Source of the DNA: Actinomucor elegans
Taxonomy: Eukaryota; Mucoromycota; Mucoromycetes; Mucorales; Mucoraceae
DNA length: 64,000 nucleotides
Assembly: GCA_026027325.1 (NCBI GenBank)
Contig: JAMSLZ010000005.1
Span: 1,240,001-1,304,000 of the forward strand
Direction of reading: 5' to 3'
The notes under the pieces: model-generated
What the model saw: the letters and a program-made list of their open reading frames with translations, nothing else
What the model was told of the DNA's origin: nothing
Database searches by the model: none
Shown here: one piece after another, positions 54,294 to 64,000 of the stretch
Layout: each line of letters starts with the position of its first letter
Numbering within the stretch: position 1 is the stretch's first letter
Program-made: the position numbers and the translations under genes

Positions 54294-54667
54294 TTAATTG
54301 GCAGCTTCCTTGAATTTTTTGGCTGCTTCTTCCATCCAAGGTTTAGGTGCTTGTGGCATTAATTCAGCCTAAATAATACAGTAAGACTTAGTATTGCTGC
54401 TAATTTAACAACATTTTTTTTTTGGCTTACTTTGACTAATAGCTTTTCGACAGTTTCTGAAGGTTGTGCACCAACAGTTAACCAGTACTTGGCACGTTCA
54501 AAATTCAAATTGATCAACTTGTTTCCAGATTCATCAGCTACAGGGTTGTATGTACCGATCTTTTCCAAAGGTTTGCTGTTGCGACCAGTGCGTGCGTTAG
54601 CAACAACAATGTGATAGAATGGCAAGTTACGACGGCCATGACGAGCGAGACGAATGCGTACAACCAT
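54294..54667 (-). CDS. MRPS16: Mitochondrial ribosomal protein bS16m
   Basis: Small-subunit mitoribosomal protein of the bS16 family. Minus-strand exons 54431-54667 and 54294-54368 give 103 aa. The start [21 protein letters not shown] and the motifs EKIGTYNP and [20 protein letters not shown] are the full bS16 core. There is no long presequence, as is usual for S16m, whose basic N-terminus acts as the import signal. A short 24-residue tail ([19 protein letters not shown]) follows the intron. Confidence 0.95.
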
Positions 54668-56066
54668 GCTTATTCAGTGATATATCCTGTAGATAAAAAA
54701 AAAGAAGTTGGGTCCCTTGCTGCCATTTTTTCTCGAATAAGAAAGAGAAAGTCACATTTTAGCTGTCACAAATTATAGTGTATTCATTGGTAGACAAACG
54801 TTGAAGTAATATCGTAGTTAAAACCTTTCAAATCGAACACTATAAATGTCACGATCATAAATCGAAGTATCTCTTTGATTTCATGAAAATATAGATAAAG
54901 AAAAATGTCCTTTCATGTGTACTTTTACAACTATCCAACCACATAAACAATTGCTACAGAACTTCACCAATGCAGCTGTAGGATAAGATTTTACGTATTA
55001 ATTTTCAAAAAAAGGAATCCTTAAAAGTTATTTTAACTCTATGTATTTTCTTATTATATGACTAACGTTATAACTGCTATATATCATGTTTTATGATTAT
55101 ATTATCAATTTTTAAGTTTATTTTTCATTTTATGAATTTCCAAATGGTGCTTCGTTTTTATTGGCAGTCGGTTTTTGGAAGAAGAGACCACGGTAGTTCT
55201 GACAAAGTATATAAAATCATACATTATTCCCTAATTGAACAACTAGAGCGCAGACAATCCTAAAATTTGAAAGATGTTTACAACGAGCGACGTTATTCCA
55301 ATTGTAGCTGCTTTCATAGTTGTAAATTAAAGCACCAAAGTACTGTAAAACTCTGCCGCCGATGCGTTTTTATCCTCTCAGATAGACATTTGCTGTTCAA
55401 CTTTTAACATGGTTCAGATCATTCAAAAGAGAAGGCTGTGTTCTATATCTTTTGTTAAGTAGTAAAAGTTAGATTTACATCCATCATGCTTCACATCAAG
55501 GTCTATATTTACAATGTGTAATTTCTCCCGATATTTTATAAAATCCTGGTTTAGTAAATTGGCATGACGCATGCTTCTAAGCGTAAGGTCTCTGTTGATC
55601 TTTTAGATATCGCATTTAATTAGTACTTAATGTTCATAATGAACTGCTAAGTCTGATAGATACTCTATGCGATCATAACGCTTTTGCTCCATCAAGTGTT
55701 TTTCCTATACTTACTAATTCACAGACTTTCATTAACTAGACAGTTTTGTTTCTCCTCTTAGATGTTTCAGATTTAATGATATATGGTCTACATGTTTCCT
55801 TGTTAGTGCATTAATGAACTTTGATCCCTTAAACTAATGACGAATCAGTTCTAGCGTTTCTATACTAACCCTATTAAGATTTGTTCTAGGGTTATATGGA
55901 CTTGAAAGTACTTTTCTTAACTAATATTTTATTTATTTTATATACAATAAGGAGCGTTAGTTTTAATAGCAGTAGAAAAATGAAAAAGAATAAAGTATTA
56001 TAGTATGTTACAAAAATGAATCTAGAAGAGATATGATATGAAATAGTATGTATACAAAGCGTATGA
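54668..56066. other. Intergenic with repeat copy
   Basis: AT-rich with one reverse short-repeat copy at 55586-55655. Nothing else recognised. Confidence 0.45.
55586..55655 (-). repeat. Short interspersed repeat copy (reverse)
   Basis: Plus-strand blocks GGTCTCTGTTGATCTTTTAG, ATATCGCATTTAATTAG and GTTCATAATGAACTGC, the reverse complement of the family order. Confidence 0.5.
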
Positions 56067-58456
56067 TTAATAACCAACACCGATCATGATACCGTAACCA
56101 AGGGTAAAGATCAGCAAAGTTACGATGATACTAGTGGGAATGCCGACGATCAAAAAGTCCTTGGTCTTCAAATAAGGTTTACCAGTTGGATCTTCCATCA
56201 TAATGGCAGACATGTTGGGATAGCCAGAGACAGGAAGACCCATACCAGCAGAACAAGCTAAGCCAGCACCCATGACCAAAAGGTTAGGATGAGGAACAGG
56301 CAAGTTTGCACCTACTTGTTGGACAATAGGAACAATGATAAGAGCAGCAACTGTATGGGAAACAAAGGTAGAGAACACCAAGATCAAGAAAGCAAAGATG
56401 GCAAGAATGGCAATAGGCTCCAATTCTTGAACACCCTCCTTGATACGAAGAGCGATATCCTGTAACAAGCCAGAGGAAGTAACAGCGTTACCCAAAGCCA
56501 TACCACCTTGAGCCAAGACAACAACGGACCAAAGGAAAGCATTGAGATCGTCTTTACCAAGAATACTAGTACCGAAAAAGACGAATAAAGGAATAGCAGC
56601 AATAATACCAGTATCACCGATGTGTTCCTCGATAGATGATTCAGCACACCAAAGAGCAATTGTCAAGATAGTAACCAGCATCACAAAGACCTGCGTCATA
56701 GTGATTTTATCACGAGTAGGTTTGATGGTATTTAAATGAGGCACAGCACGGTCAGGTCTGTAAACGAGCAAAAGAATACCCCAGCAAACAACAACGCTGA
56801 TAATAGAAATAGGAAGCGCAACACCAAACCAAATACCCCAGCCAGGATTTGGTGACATATACTGTAAAGTAACAATGTTTTGAGGAGAAGAGATGGGAGA
56901 AGTCATACCACCAATACAACTGGCTAAAGCAATACCGAGCAAAAGACAGGGTGCAACTGAGGAACCATCAGGCAATGTACGTAAAATAGGGTTGATCAAT
57001 GAGAAACAAAGAACAGGAGTAGCTACATTGGAAATCCACATGCACAAAAAGGTAGCAACAGACATAATAGCCAACAAGACCCAACGAGGACGGGTACCGG
57101 CGCGGGATAAGATATGAGTAGCAAATGCCTTGGCAATACCGTATTTTGAAAGGGCAGCAGCAAGAGCAAAGCCTCCAAGAAGCATCATGATAGTGCCACT
57201 AAACATAGAGTGAAACACGGCAGAAGCTGCAGCTTTAGCTGCCATAGGCGTACCGTCGGCATTACGCATAATGCCTAGAGGAACAATAAGAAAGGGGATC
57301 ATGAGAGAGGTTGCATAGAGAGGAATAGCTTCAGTAGCCCACATAACAGCAGCAAAAATAAGTAAAGCAAAGCAGTAGTTTTCTTGACGATTACTAAAGA
57401 TATCGACATTGAGCAAGATGATGAATAAGATAACAGAGAACAAGAAAGCCAAGATACTATTGAATAGTTCTGCACGAATCTTGCGTCGAATGAAAGGAAC
57501 AGTATAGCACTTTTCGGGCTTGCTCTCTTTTACATGAGCACCCAAGGTTTTACGTTCTTGACTAACCATGTCTTTCCAGACAGTGTTACGGTCATAGGCA
57601 ACCTGATCACGCAAGTGAGTCTTCATTTGACGGATAGCAAGAGAGACATGGCCATTACAGAAGGCATCGGCATAAATACGCTCAACGCGTTCGATTTGAG
57701 CACGCAAAGCTTCAATGGTTTGAGGCATGAAAGGTCTAGAATCAAGTACCATCTTCTTGAGGTATTGTTGTCTTAAATCTCCTTCAAGCACTTTGTCATG
57801 CTTTTTCAGGATTTTTTCAAAGGCCATACGGTTTAGTTCTACATAGGAATCCAATTCAGAAAGAGAAACATAGAGAGATACAAGCTGGCTACGAAGATCG
57901 ACCAATTGTTCAACATAATCAATATGATGAGCATCATTGGATTGAGTAGTCATACGGGACTCGAAAGACATCTTGCGACGGTTTTCTTTCACGACAGTAA
58001 CTTCTTTGATGGAATTGGGCAAATTGACAGTAGAATCCAAGTTTTCAAGTGGGGTATTATAATTGGGATACTGATGACTGTCATGATAGAGATTTTGAGT
58101 AGGCATACATTCAGACAATGTAGTGTCAAGAGCATCGAGTCTACTGTAGAGTTCCGTTTCTTTTTGTGAATAGAAATCAAAGACTTTTTCAAGTTGCATG
58201 TCTAACTGAGCCAAGAATTTGTCTTCACCTTGGGAGATAGCGGAAACTTGCTTCTCTGGATCAACAGAGTTATTGAAAGCATCAACCTTCTCCTTTTCAA
58301 TTTGGAAAATGAGTTTCTTCAAATGATCGTAACTATCCATTGAGAAAAAGTTCAGTAAGATAAAAACAGCAAAAAAGTGGGCATAAATACTTACGCAACA
58401 TAGTGATCGATCCAATCAGGCACTGCATTAAACTGCAGCGAATGCGAGAACTTCAT
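56067..58456 (-). CDS. SPX-domain phosphate transporter (Pho87/Pho90/Pho91 type)
   Basis: Low-affinity phosphate carrier of the SLC13/DASS family with a regulatory SPX domain. Minus-strand exons 58395-58456 and 56067-58332 give 775 aa. The first exon supplies the SPX start MKFSHSLQFNAVPDWIDHYV, joined by splicing to YDHLKKLIFQ; without this exon the domain would be headless. SPX covers about residues 1-285, including LKKMVLDSRPFMPQTIEAL. From about 310 there are some 11-12 membrane segments with the SLC13 patches ATEAIPLYATSLMIPF, GGMTSPISSPQNIVTLQYM and SHTVAALIIVPIV. SPX domains sense inositol pyrophosphates. Which of the three yeast paralogues is closest cannot be settled by eye. Two CACGTG sites lie upstream. 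Confidence 0.93.
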
Positions 58457-58718
58457 TATAAAATAGGGGAAACTAAACTAGTAAAGGGCGTATGTGCTGT
58501 AATGAAATAGTACGAAATAGTACAGAAGTAAAAGAGAAACTTTGTTGTCAAAAGAACGAAAAAGATTAAGAAACGAACTGTTTGTTAATTCAAGTTTTTT
58601 GAGCTCTATTTTATGTTTGATGAGGGGTCTAAATCAAAAGGATCTAAAAACTCCGGACTGCCTAGTGTAACAGGAACTGCTATGCTATTATTGGCTAAAT
58701 AAGTTCCTCACACGACAC

Positions 58719-58724
58719 CACGTG
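58719..58724. promoter_or_regulatory. CACGTG site, possible Pho4-type element
   Basis: CACGTG 263 bases upstream of the SPX transporter start, in the context ACCACGTGTGG. A second copy lies at 59079-59084. CACGTG is the core bound by the bHLH factor Pho4 in yeasts. Assignment to phosphate control is inference from the gene downstream. Confidence 0.35.
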
Positions 58725-59078
58725 TGGTACCAAAGTTATTTTTGATTCGATAGAACCAATAACAATCATATTAGATTGGCTATTACAAATACCGCTTTTT
58801 ACGACCCATTTTTAACCGGAACGAAGTAAAACTTCTAAATATCTTTCAATTTATCATTTCCTTCCGTATAATGCAGCTTTTCTGGTACTTTTGCATATAT
58901 TTGAAGCTTTTTTTTTCAAGGTAAAGCTGCATCAGGCACCTGCACGGGAGCTTCGGAGGTACAATTTCCACTTCCCATGAAAAAGTCTTTGTAATTCGGG
59001 AACGTGTTATGTTCAGAATTCATGGAAGGTACTGACGCGTAGGTTTTTTTGACTTGTTCGTTAGCCAATCATCGTAGG

Positions 59079-59084
59079 CACGTG
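59079..59084. promoter_or_regulatory. Second CACGTG site upstream of the SPX transporter
   Basis: CACGTG about 620 bases upstream of the start, in the context GGCACGTGTAG. Confidence 0.3.
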
Positions 59085-60607
59085 TAGAAAAAAAGTATAT
59101 TGAATGGTTTGGCACTGACTCCGAAAACAGTTAAGAGCTTCCAGGCCGAAAAATTTTGACGTGGCACAGGCAAAAAAAAATCATCAGAACGGTAAAGGTT
59201 TCATTGCGATGCGCTGTAATAAGTGCCAAGTCATCTAATTACAAATCTATACTTGATAATGCTTACAAACCCAATCAACAAAATACCATTTAATATTATT
59301 ATCAGATAAGGTACCTGTGAAGCAATATAAAACTTCCAGTGTAAGCAATACCTAAAAAGCACCATTTTGCTTTTTCAAGTAAATAAATGGTGCAAAAAAT
59401 TGTTGCAGAAGTTTTTTTTTTTTTTTTTTGCAAATGATCTATATAAGGAAAGATTACCCAATTATAAAGTATCTTGGCGCAGGAACCTCAGTGACATATT
59501 CATCTGTTTCAGCTTAACTAGAACAAATATTGAAGGCTCTAGTGTTACATTGATCCATATCGATCTACTCTTTATAATAAAGATCAATAAAAGGGGAATA
59601 TATAATAAAAGCACTCTTTTGTTTGTTACAATAGTAACTTAAATAATAAGTTGACCTGAAGTATTCTTTCAAAAAAGGGACCATTTGACTATAAGCATTA
59701 TTCAAATTTGATTAACGAGCATTGTAATTTAGTAATGGTTAAGCATTAATTGGCGCAATTGAATAGATCTAAGCAATAACTAGATGCAGCAGCCCATTTT
59801 AAACAACTACTAACTTGATGGGACATTTAACCAAGATTCGTGATCTTCCTGTCGTAATGAATAACACGCCAAGTTGGCACCAAGGTTTTAATTCCGGCAG
59901 ATTTTCGAGTATTAAAACACGGTTTTAGATTTTATGTCATTAATAAAAGTTATGAAAAACAGGATTCTTTTTCCAATGGTTTGTATTTCACAAATGTGAA
60001 TGCATTACAAATAGTAAAAATACTAAGAGTTTATAATCATCTAACATCTGTCCACATAGATATATAGTATTATAGACACAGCTATTAGAAAAAGCACGTT
60101 TGATTTTATAGATTCCCCATAACCAAATATTTTGCTTGCTTTACTGGTGCACTAGGGACATACTCTATAATTTTAGGGTTTCTGAGAGGAATTTTTAATA
60201 ACGTAATTTAAAAAACTTATTGACCAATAAAATCGATGTTTTAGTGTAATTAAAAGGAATCATCACTGTAACCTAATTTAAATGTCTTATAGAGATACTG
60301 CAGCAAAACTATTGATGTGTATGATTATTATTAAACGCATTTATAGTATTGATGACAAGCTTGTAACGAGTATTACTGAAGTATTATGTAAAACTTAGCA
60401 GCCAATAGTATTGAAGCACAGCCAATTAACGTGACGTCGACAATGGCCCCATTTTGCCGGGGCGAGCCTACTGCCGCACATTCACATCCAAATCAGCACT
60501 GAAAAAGCTTGCAGTGGAGAGACTATAGTTGAAACTAAAGCAATATTCAACCTACGTTTATTCTTTATTAATTCATTCCTCCCTACTCTCAATTTACAAT
60601 ATAAAGA

Positions 60608-61123
60608 ATGTCGACAATCGGACGTACATTGAAGAATCTTATGAAGGTTGGACCTGCCAGCTACATGAAGCAATTAGACACTATCTGTGATACCAAGTGG
60701 GGTCGCCTTGTTGGTACCGATGTTAACGGCAATAAATATTTCGAGAATCTCGACGAAGTCTCAGGTATGGATATCAGTAATCGCTAAATCAGCTGAGATT
60801 TCTTATATAGTTTGAACATTAGGCCGTGAGCGTTGGGTCGAATATGCCAGTAACCAACCCGATAGTGTTGATATTACACCTGAATGGTAACGTATTCAAG
60901 ATGACAGACTGGATCCTTTCAATGTTCTAACACTTACATTGATAGGCATATGTGGTTGAGTCGTATTACTCAAGAGCCTCCTACTGAAATGAATATTCAG
61001 CCCAAGAAGTGGTTCGGTGAGCCTACTCCCAACTACTCTGGTACTCCCAAGGCTTTCAGAACCTATAGCACCACTCTCCCCAAGATTCAAGCCTGGGAAC
61101 CTGCTGTCAAGGCTAGAAACTAA
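60608..61123 (+). CDS. NDUFA12: Complex I accessory subunit NDUFA12 (B17.2)
   Basis: Matrix-side accessory subunit of mitochondrial NADH:ubiquinone oxidoreductase. Exons 60608-60764, 60823-60886 and 60946-61123 give 132 aa, the family length. Conserved stretches are KWGRLVGTDVNGNKYFEN, RERWVEYA, PEWHMWLSR and PPTE, ending with a PNYSGTPKAFRTYSTT region. There is no cleavable presequence, as usual. Presence of this gene implies a proton-pumping complex I, consistent with a filamentous fungus and unlike Saccharomyces. Confidence 0.95.
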
Positions 61124-61532
61124 ATCACTACCTAATAACATCCCTATACATACAAACTTGAACAAATAAGCTCGCCAAAAAAAAAGACAAAATAAATGCT
61201 GTTTTGATACGAATAAACGCATCATCATATAGAATCTGGATGAATTAATTGTGGATAGCTTTTGGTATTATAATGTAGCGAAATAAACAACCGAACGTTT
61301 GCGTAAGAATAGATCAGGATAAAAGTGCAGACTCTCAGTAGTTTTGTTGTAAAATCTTATATGGAAAGTTGTTAATAGTAGGGAAGAGAGAAAGTCTAAT
61401 CTGCTATTTGAGTGAAAAACTGGAGCTTCTAATCTTTCCAGACTCCGCCTCATTCGAAATTTTCTACTTTCTTTGCTTTTGTACACTTGTTTCCTAGTCA
61501 ATTTGAACGCATTTAAACAAAATTTGTAGCAA
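61124..61532. other. Spacer between NDUFA12 and the UQCC2-like gene
   Basis: About 410 bp, AT-rich, containing the 3' flank of NDUFA12 and the promoter of the next gene. No other feature seen. Confidence 0.4.
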
Positions 61533-61943
61533 ATGTCAACGCCAACACGTCAAGAAATAATTTCACTCTATCGTTCTTACATGCGTATAGTACGAGAATG
61601 GCCCAGCGATAAAGTTAGACCCAATAGAGGCATGAAACAGATTTTAGAAAAAAGAGTAGAAGAGACATTTAGAGCATCTAACCCGGAATCAATAAACATG
61701 GAAAAGGCTCGTAAAGAACTTGACGCTTTGGAGAGTTTACTGGATAATAAGTTTAAGGACAAGGTAATTAGAAGCTTAAGGTATTATTCATCGTCATTGA
61801 ACTCTTTCATTTCACAGTATCCAATTTCTGATAAAATCCTTACGCCTGCTTCAAACCCCAATTATTATTCAAAACTAGTCTCCTCTCTGGAAGCTAGCAA
61901 AGACGGTCAAAGAAGTGCTTTAGCAAAGCTTTTCGGCAAGTAA
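61533..61943 (+). CDS. UQCC2/Cbp6-like complex III assembly factor (LYR-like)
   Basis: Intronless 136-aa protein, basic at the N-terminus. ISLYRSYMRIVREWPSD followed by RGMKQILEKRVEETFR matches the pattern Y-R-x-x-x-x-x-x-E-W-P with a downstream RVxxxFR that I know from UQCC2 (yeast Cbp6), needed for cytochrome b synthesis and bc1 assembly. A LYR tripeptide is present at residues 12-14, so the wider LYR family is the alternative. The rest is helical and charged, with LFGK at the end. Assignment to complex III is a family inference of moderate strength. Confidence 0.7.
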   Translation: MSTPTRQEIISLYRSYMRIVREWPSDKVRPNRGMKQILEKRVEETFRASNPESINMEKARKELDALESLLDNKFKDKVIRSLRYYSSSLNSFISQYPISDKILTPASNPNYYSKLVSSLEASKDGQRSALAKLFGK

Positions 61944-62686
61944 ATGCGCTTTTGTAATCACATAATATATCATTTTATAGTATACGAACTCGACATTAGA
62001 ACATTTCTTAATGAATAAACCAATAACCATATCTGTATATAAACCATTATGCTATCTTTTTAACTATTAAGTACTAGTATGTGTCCTGGAAAGGTTATTG
62101 GAACAAATTAACAAGTTGGCGGGTCGCTATTAATGGCCAGAAATGCTATATAATTGAAAAAAGATTGTGCTAGAAAGTCAATATGAATAGTTAAATGCTT
62201 GGGATGCTATAGCTCCACTTAAATCTCATAATTAGCCTCATTTAGTCTGTTATGCGGTAACAAAATTCTCAACATATACTCAAAGCTTGTAGGAACAAAA
62301 CTGTGTTATGAATTGTGCTATTCCGATGCCTCTTATACTGTCAAAAGGGCTACAAAGACTTTTTTCTGTGGATCAGTAAGCAGCTTTAATTACAAAATTA
62401 TGGAGACAAGTATAACAATAGATAAATGACAAAACAAGATTGACAATAGACAATAGTTTTCTTTCATCACTGCATGATATCTTCATTGATAGAGATGATA
62501 GTTTGTGAAGGATGGAAAGAAATATTATCAAACATAGAATGAAAATGAATCTTTCATATTTGAAATGTAGTAATAAAAACGATAATTATATGTGCAAAGA
62601 TATAGGAGCTCCAGCTATAATTAACACATTTTTTGAGGGTTTGTATTATGCTAATAATTTCACAAAAATTCGAGGATAATTGGTTG
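61944..62686. other. Gene-free AT-rich spacer
   Basis: No coding sequence or repeat recognised between the UQCC2-like gene and the LINE relic. Confidence 0.4.
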
Positions 62687-63220
62687 TCATACAACGGACT
62701 TGCTAGAGTAGTAAACGAGGAGATGTGCTGTATCTTCCTTACAGTCTGAATAAAGAATGCAGGTAGGGGGTAAAGCGAATGTCTTGATGAATCCGTGCAA
62801 TAATAACTTCCGATTTGGTATTTTATATAATACGGACCGATATATTACGTTTCTTGAATCATAAGAAAGTATCAAGGACCAAAACCAGAGCCACCGAATT
62901 TTTCAAATGCTGTAGAAATATGCTGGAATATATAGCAGTTGGAAATGAACTGTATAATAATCTTTGGTAGTTTAAACTTATAAGCAAGGTCATCAAAAGG
63001 TGGGTCCAGTCTGATAAATAATCTGACTAAGGAAAGGAATATATGTTGTGTCATAGAGAGAATCAAGGTTAACGAAAGTAGATCGCCTTGTTTAATTCCT
63101 CTTGGTTTACGAATCGACTTAATGGAGTAATCATTGATGTTGACCTTGATGGTATTATACTAGTAAATTGTCACATGAAGTTAATAATTGTGTCAAAGAA
63201 TCCAAATTTTTTGAGAGAGC
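62687..63220 (-). pseudogene. Decayed non-LTR (LINE) reverse transcriptase fragment
   Basis: On the minus strand, starting near 63215, a frame reads KKFGFFDTIINF, then after a stop IKVNINDYSIKSIRKP followed by RGIKQGDLLSLTLILS. RG-x-x-QGD-x-x-S is the non-LTR reverse transcriptase motif. The following frames (63066-62872, then 62875-62687) end with PNRKLLLHGFIKTF and CILYSDCKEDTAHLLVYY, which looks like the degenerate zinc-finger end (zf-RVT) of LINE polyproteins. Stops and frame changes make it non-functional, and the catalytic YADD part is not visible, so internal sequence is lost. Confidence 0.7.
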
Positions 63221-63698
63221 CTTTCATAGGTAATAGAGACTAACATGCTATATATCTATTAGGCTACTAGGGTGTTTTCTTAGTATTTATTGTCTGTCGA
63301 ATATGAAATAAATTCGGTCAGAAATCAAAATGAAAAGTTTGCTAGAGTTTTGAGTGCTTTTTTAATGACAAAACAATACCAGTGTTACAAAAATGTATTA
63401 TGTAATAGCACTTATGTGGTATTGACTGATGCATCTGATGATGTTAAAATATTTAATATTTTTTTGAGCCTAACGAGTTATCTTTGAGAAACACCAATTT
63501 ATGTTTTTTAGAGAATGTATCCTTAACTCGCGTATTTTATAAAAAAAAACACAGTTGTACGCTCTCAAATATAGTCCATCTAAGGCACTTAAAGTTTTTC
63601 CTATTATCATTATCATGTCTCATAAAAAAAAATTGAATATAATGTATACCTTCGTCATTTTTTAGGATTCATCTCATTTTGGACTCATTTTCAACATC

Positions 63699-63776
63699 TC
63701 TAGATCTCTCAATTGATCCTGGTTAAGTATTGCATCTGATAACAAGTGCATATTCAGAATGAACTACCGCATCTAT
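63699..63776 (-). repeat. Short interspersed repeat copy (reverse), best preserved
   Basis: Plus-strand blocks TAGATCTCTCAATTGATC, ATTGCATCTGATAACAAG and TGCATATTCAGAATGAACTA, followed by CCGCATCT. It serves as the reference for the family. Confidence 0.65.
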
Positions 63777-63862
63777 CAAAACTATGTTAAACTAAAGTAC
63801 AATGATTTTGTTAGTAATAATGCTAGTGATAAATTTCATTTAGTTCATAACTTGATATAATC

Positions 63863-63923
63863 TATAAATCTCCCAGTTAATCTCACTTAACTGTTGCATG
63901 TATTGCATGTAATAAATTTCAGA
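63863..63923 (-). repeat. Short interspersed repeat copy (reverse)
   Basis: Plus-strand blocks TATAAATCTCCCAGTTAAT, CACTTAACTGTTGCATG and AATTTCAGACTAG, about 90 bp beyond the best copy. Confidence 0.5.
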
Positions 63924-64000
63924 CTAGCCAATTAGATTTGTTGCCTTTACTAAGATCCTATGAAAAGGTTCCCGATTTCTAGGTTCTTCAAGATATATAA

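Larger units (their letters stand above)
58457..60607. other. Promoter and gene-free region
   Basis: No coding sequence supported. Contains the CACGTG pair, an inverted repeat (ATGCAGCTTT at 58871-58880 against 58923-58932) and AT-rich DNA to 60,400. GTGACGTCGA near 60430 resembles a CRE half-site upstream of NDUFA12. Confidence 0.4.
63221..64000. other. Repeat-bearing end of window
   Basis: AT-rich with two reverse short-repeat copies, 63699-63776 and 63863-63923. No gene. Confidence 0.45.

Noticed and set aside
58871..58932. Inverted repeat upstream of the SPX transporter as a terminator or ncRNA
   Set aside because: Only 10-bp arms with a long AT-rich loop; expected by chance in a window of this size.

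Overview
The window is nuclear DNA from a filamentous fungus, most likely an early-diverging one (Mucoromycota, probably Mucorales). The evidence is AT-rich DNA, many short introns of about 45-100 bp with GT..AG ends and CTAAC-type branch points, and typically fungal genes (vacuolar alkaline phosphatase, malate synthase, Get3, Ydj1, an SPX-domain phosphate transporter). A decayed Tc1/mariner-like transposase resembles the kind I associate with Mucorales genomes. The phylum call rests on gene style and general similarity, not on a database search. There are no rRNA genes, CRISPR arrays or bacterial operons, and I found no convincing tRNA gene.

Layout. 1.1-5.3 kb holds a tight block: a PHO8-type alkaline phosphatase, mitochondrial Mn-superoxide dismutase and Rab7/Ypt7. 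5.3-13.4 kb is a repeat-rich stretch with two solo LTRs, a dead transposase fragment, another decayed coding-like segment and one intact intronless F-box gene. 13.5-20.1 kb holds the CNOT4/Not4 ubiquitin ligase, a TTC1-like TPR protein and an inorganic pyrophosphatase with a signal peptide. 20.1-24.7 kb is a gene-poor desert. Malate synthase (24.7 kb) and a LARGE-like glycosyltransferase (29.0 kb) follow, then a CCDC124/Lso2-type ribosome-associated protein, a 17-exon ABCC transporter (34.4-39.9 kb), Ydj1, Get3, a multi-KH RNA-binding protein, an AtuA-family enzyme, a beta-trefoil protein, mitochondrial ribosomal protein bS16m, an SPX-SLC13 phosphate transporter, complex I subunit NDUFA12 and a UQCC2/Cbp6-like complex III assembly factor. 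The last 1.3 kb carries a decayed LINE reverse transcriptase.

Themes. Three genes concern phosphate (alkaline phosphatase, secretory pyrophosphatase, SPX transporter); the transporter has two CACGTG sites upstream. Three or four serve mitochondria (SOD2, bS16m, NDUFA12, UQCC2-like). Ydj1 and Get3 lie side by side and both can act in targeting of tail-anchored proteins. These look like dispersed housekeeping genes, not a biosynthetic cluster.

The least explained material is intergenic. At least 15 highly diverged copies of a roughly 70-bp repeat lie in both orientations in the gene-free gaps. Two independent solo LTRs have their own target-site duplications. A strongly self-complementary segment lies at 31.93-32.15 kb. 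A 21-bp tandem repeat with a perfect 12-bp palindrome lies between the divergent AtuA-like and beta-trefoil genes. Exon coordinates were set by reading splice sites by eye and checking reading frame and, where possible, remembered protein-family patterns; none were computed or compared with transcripts.
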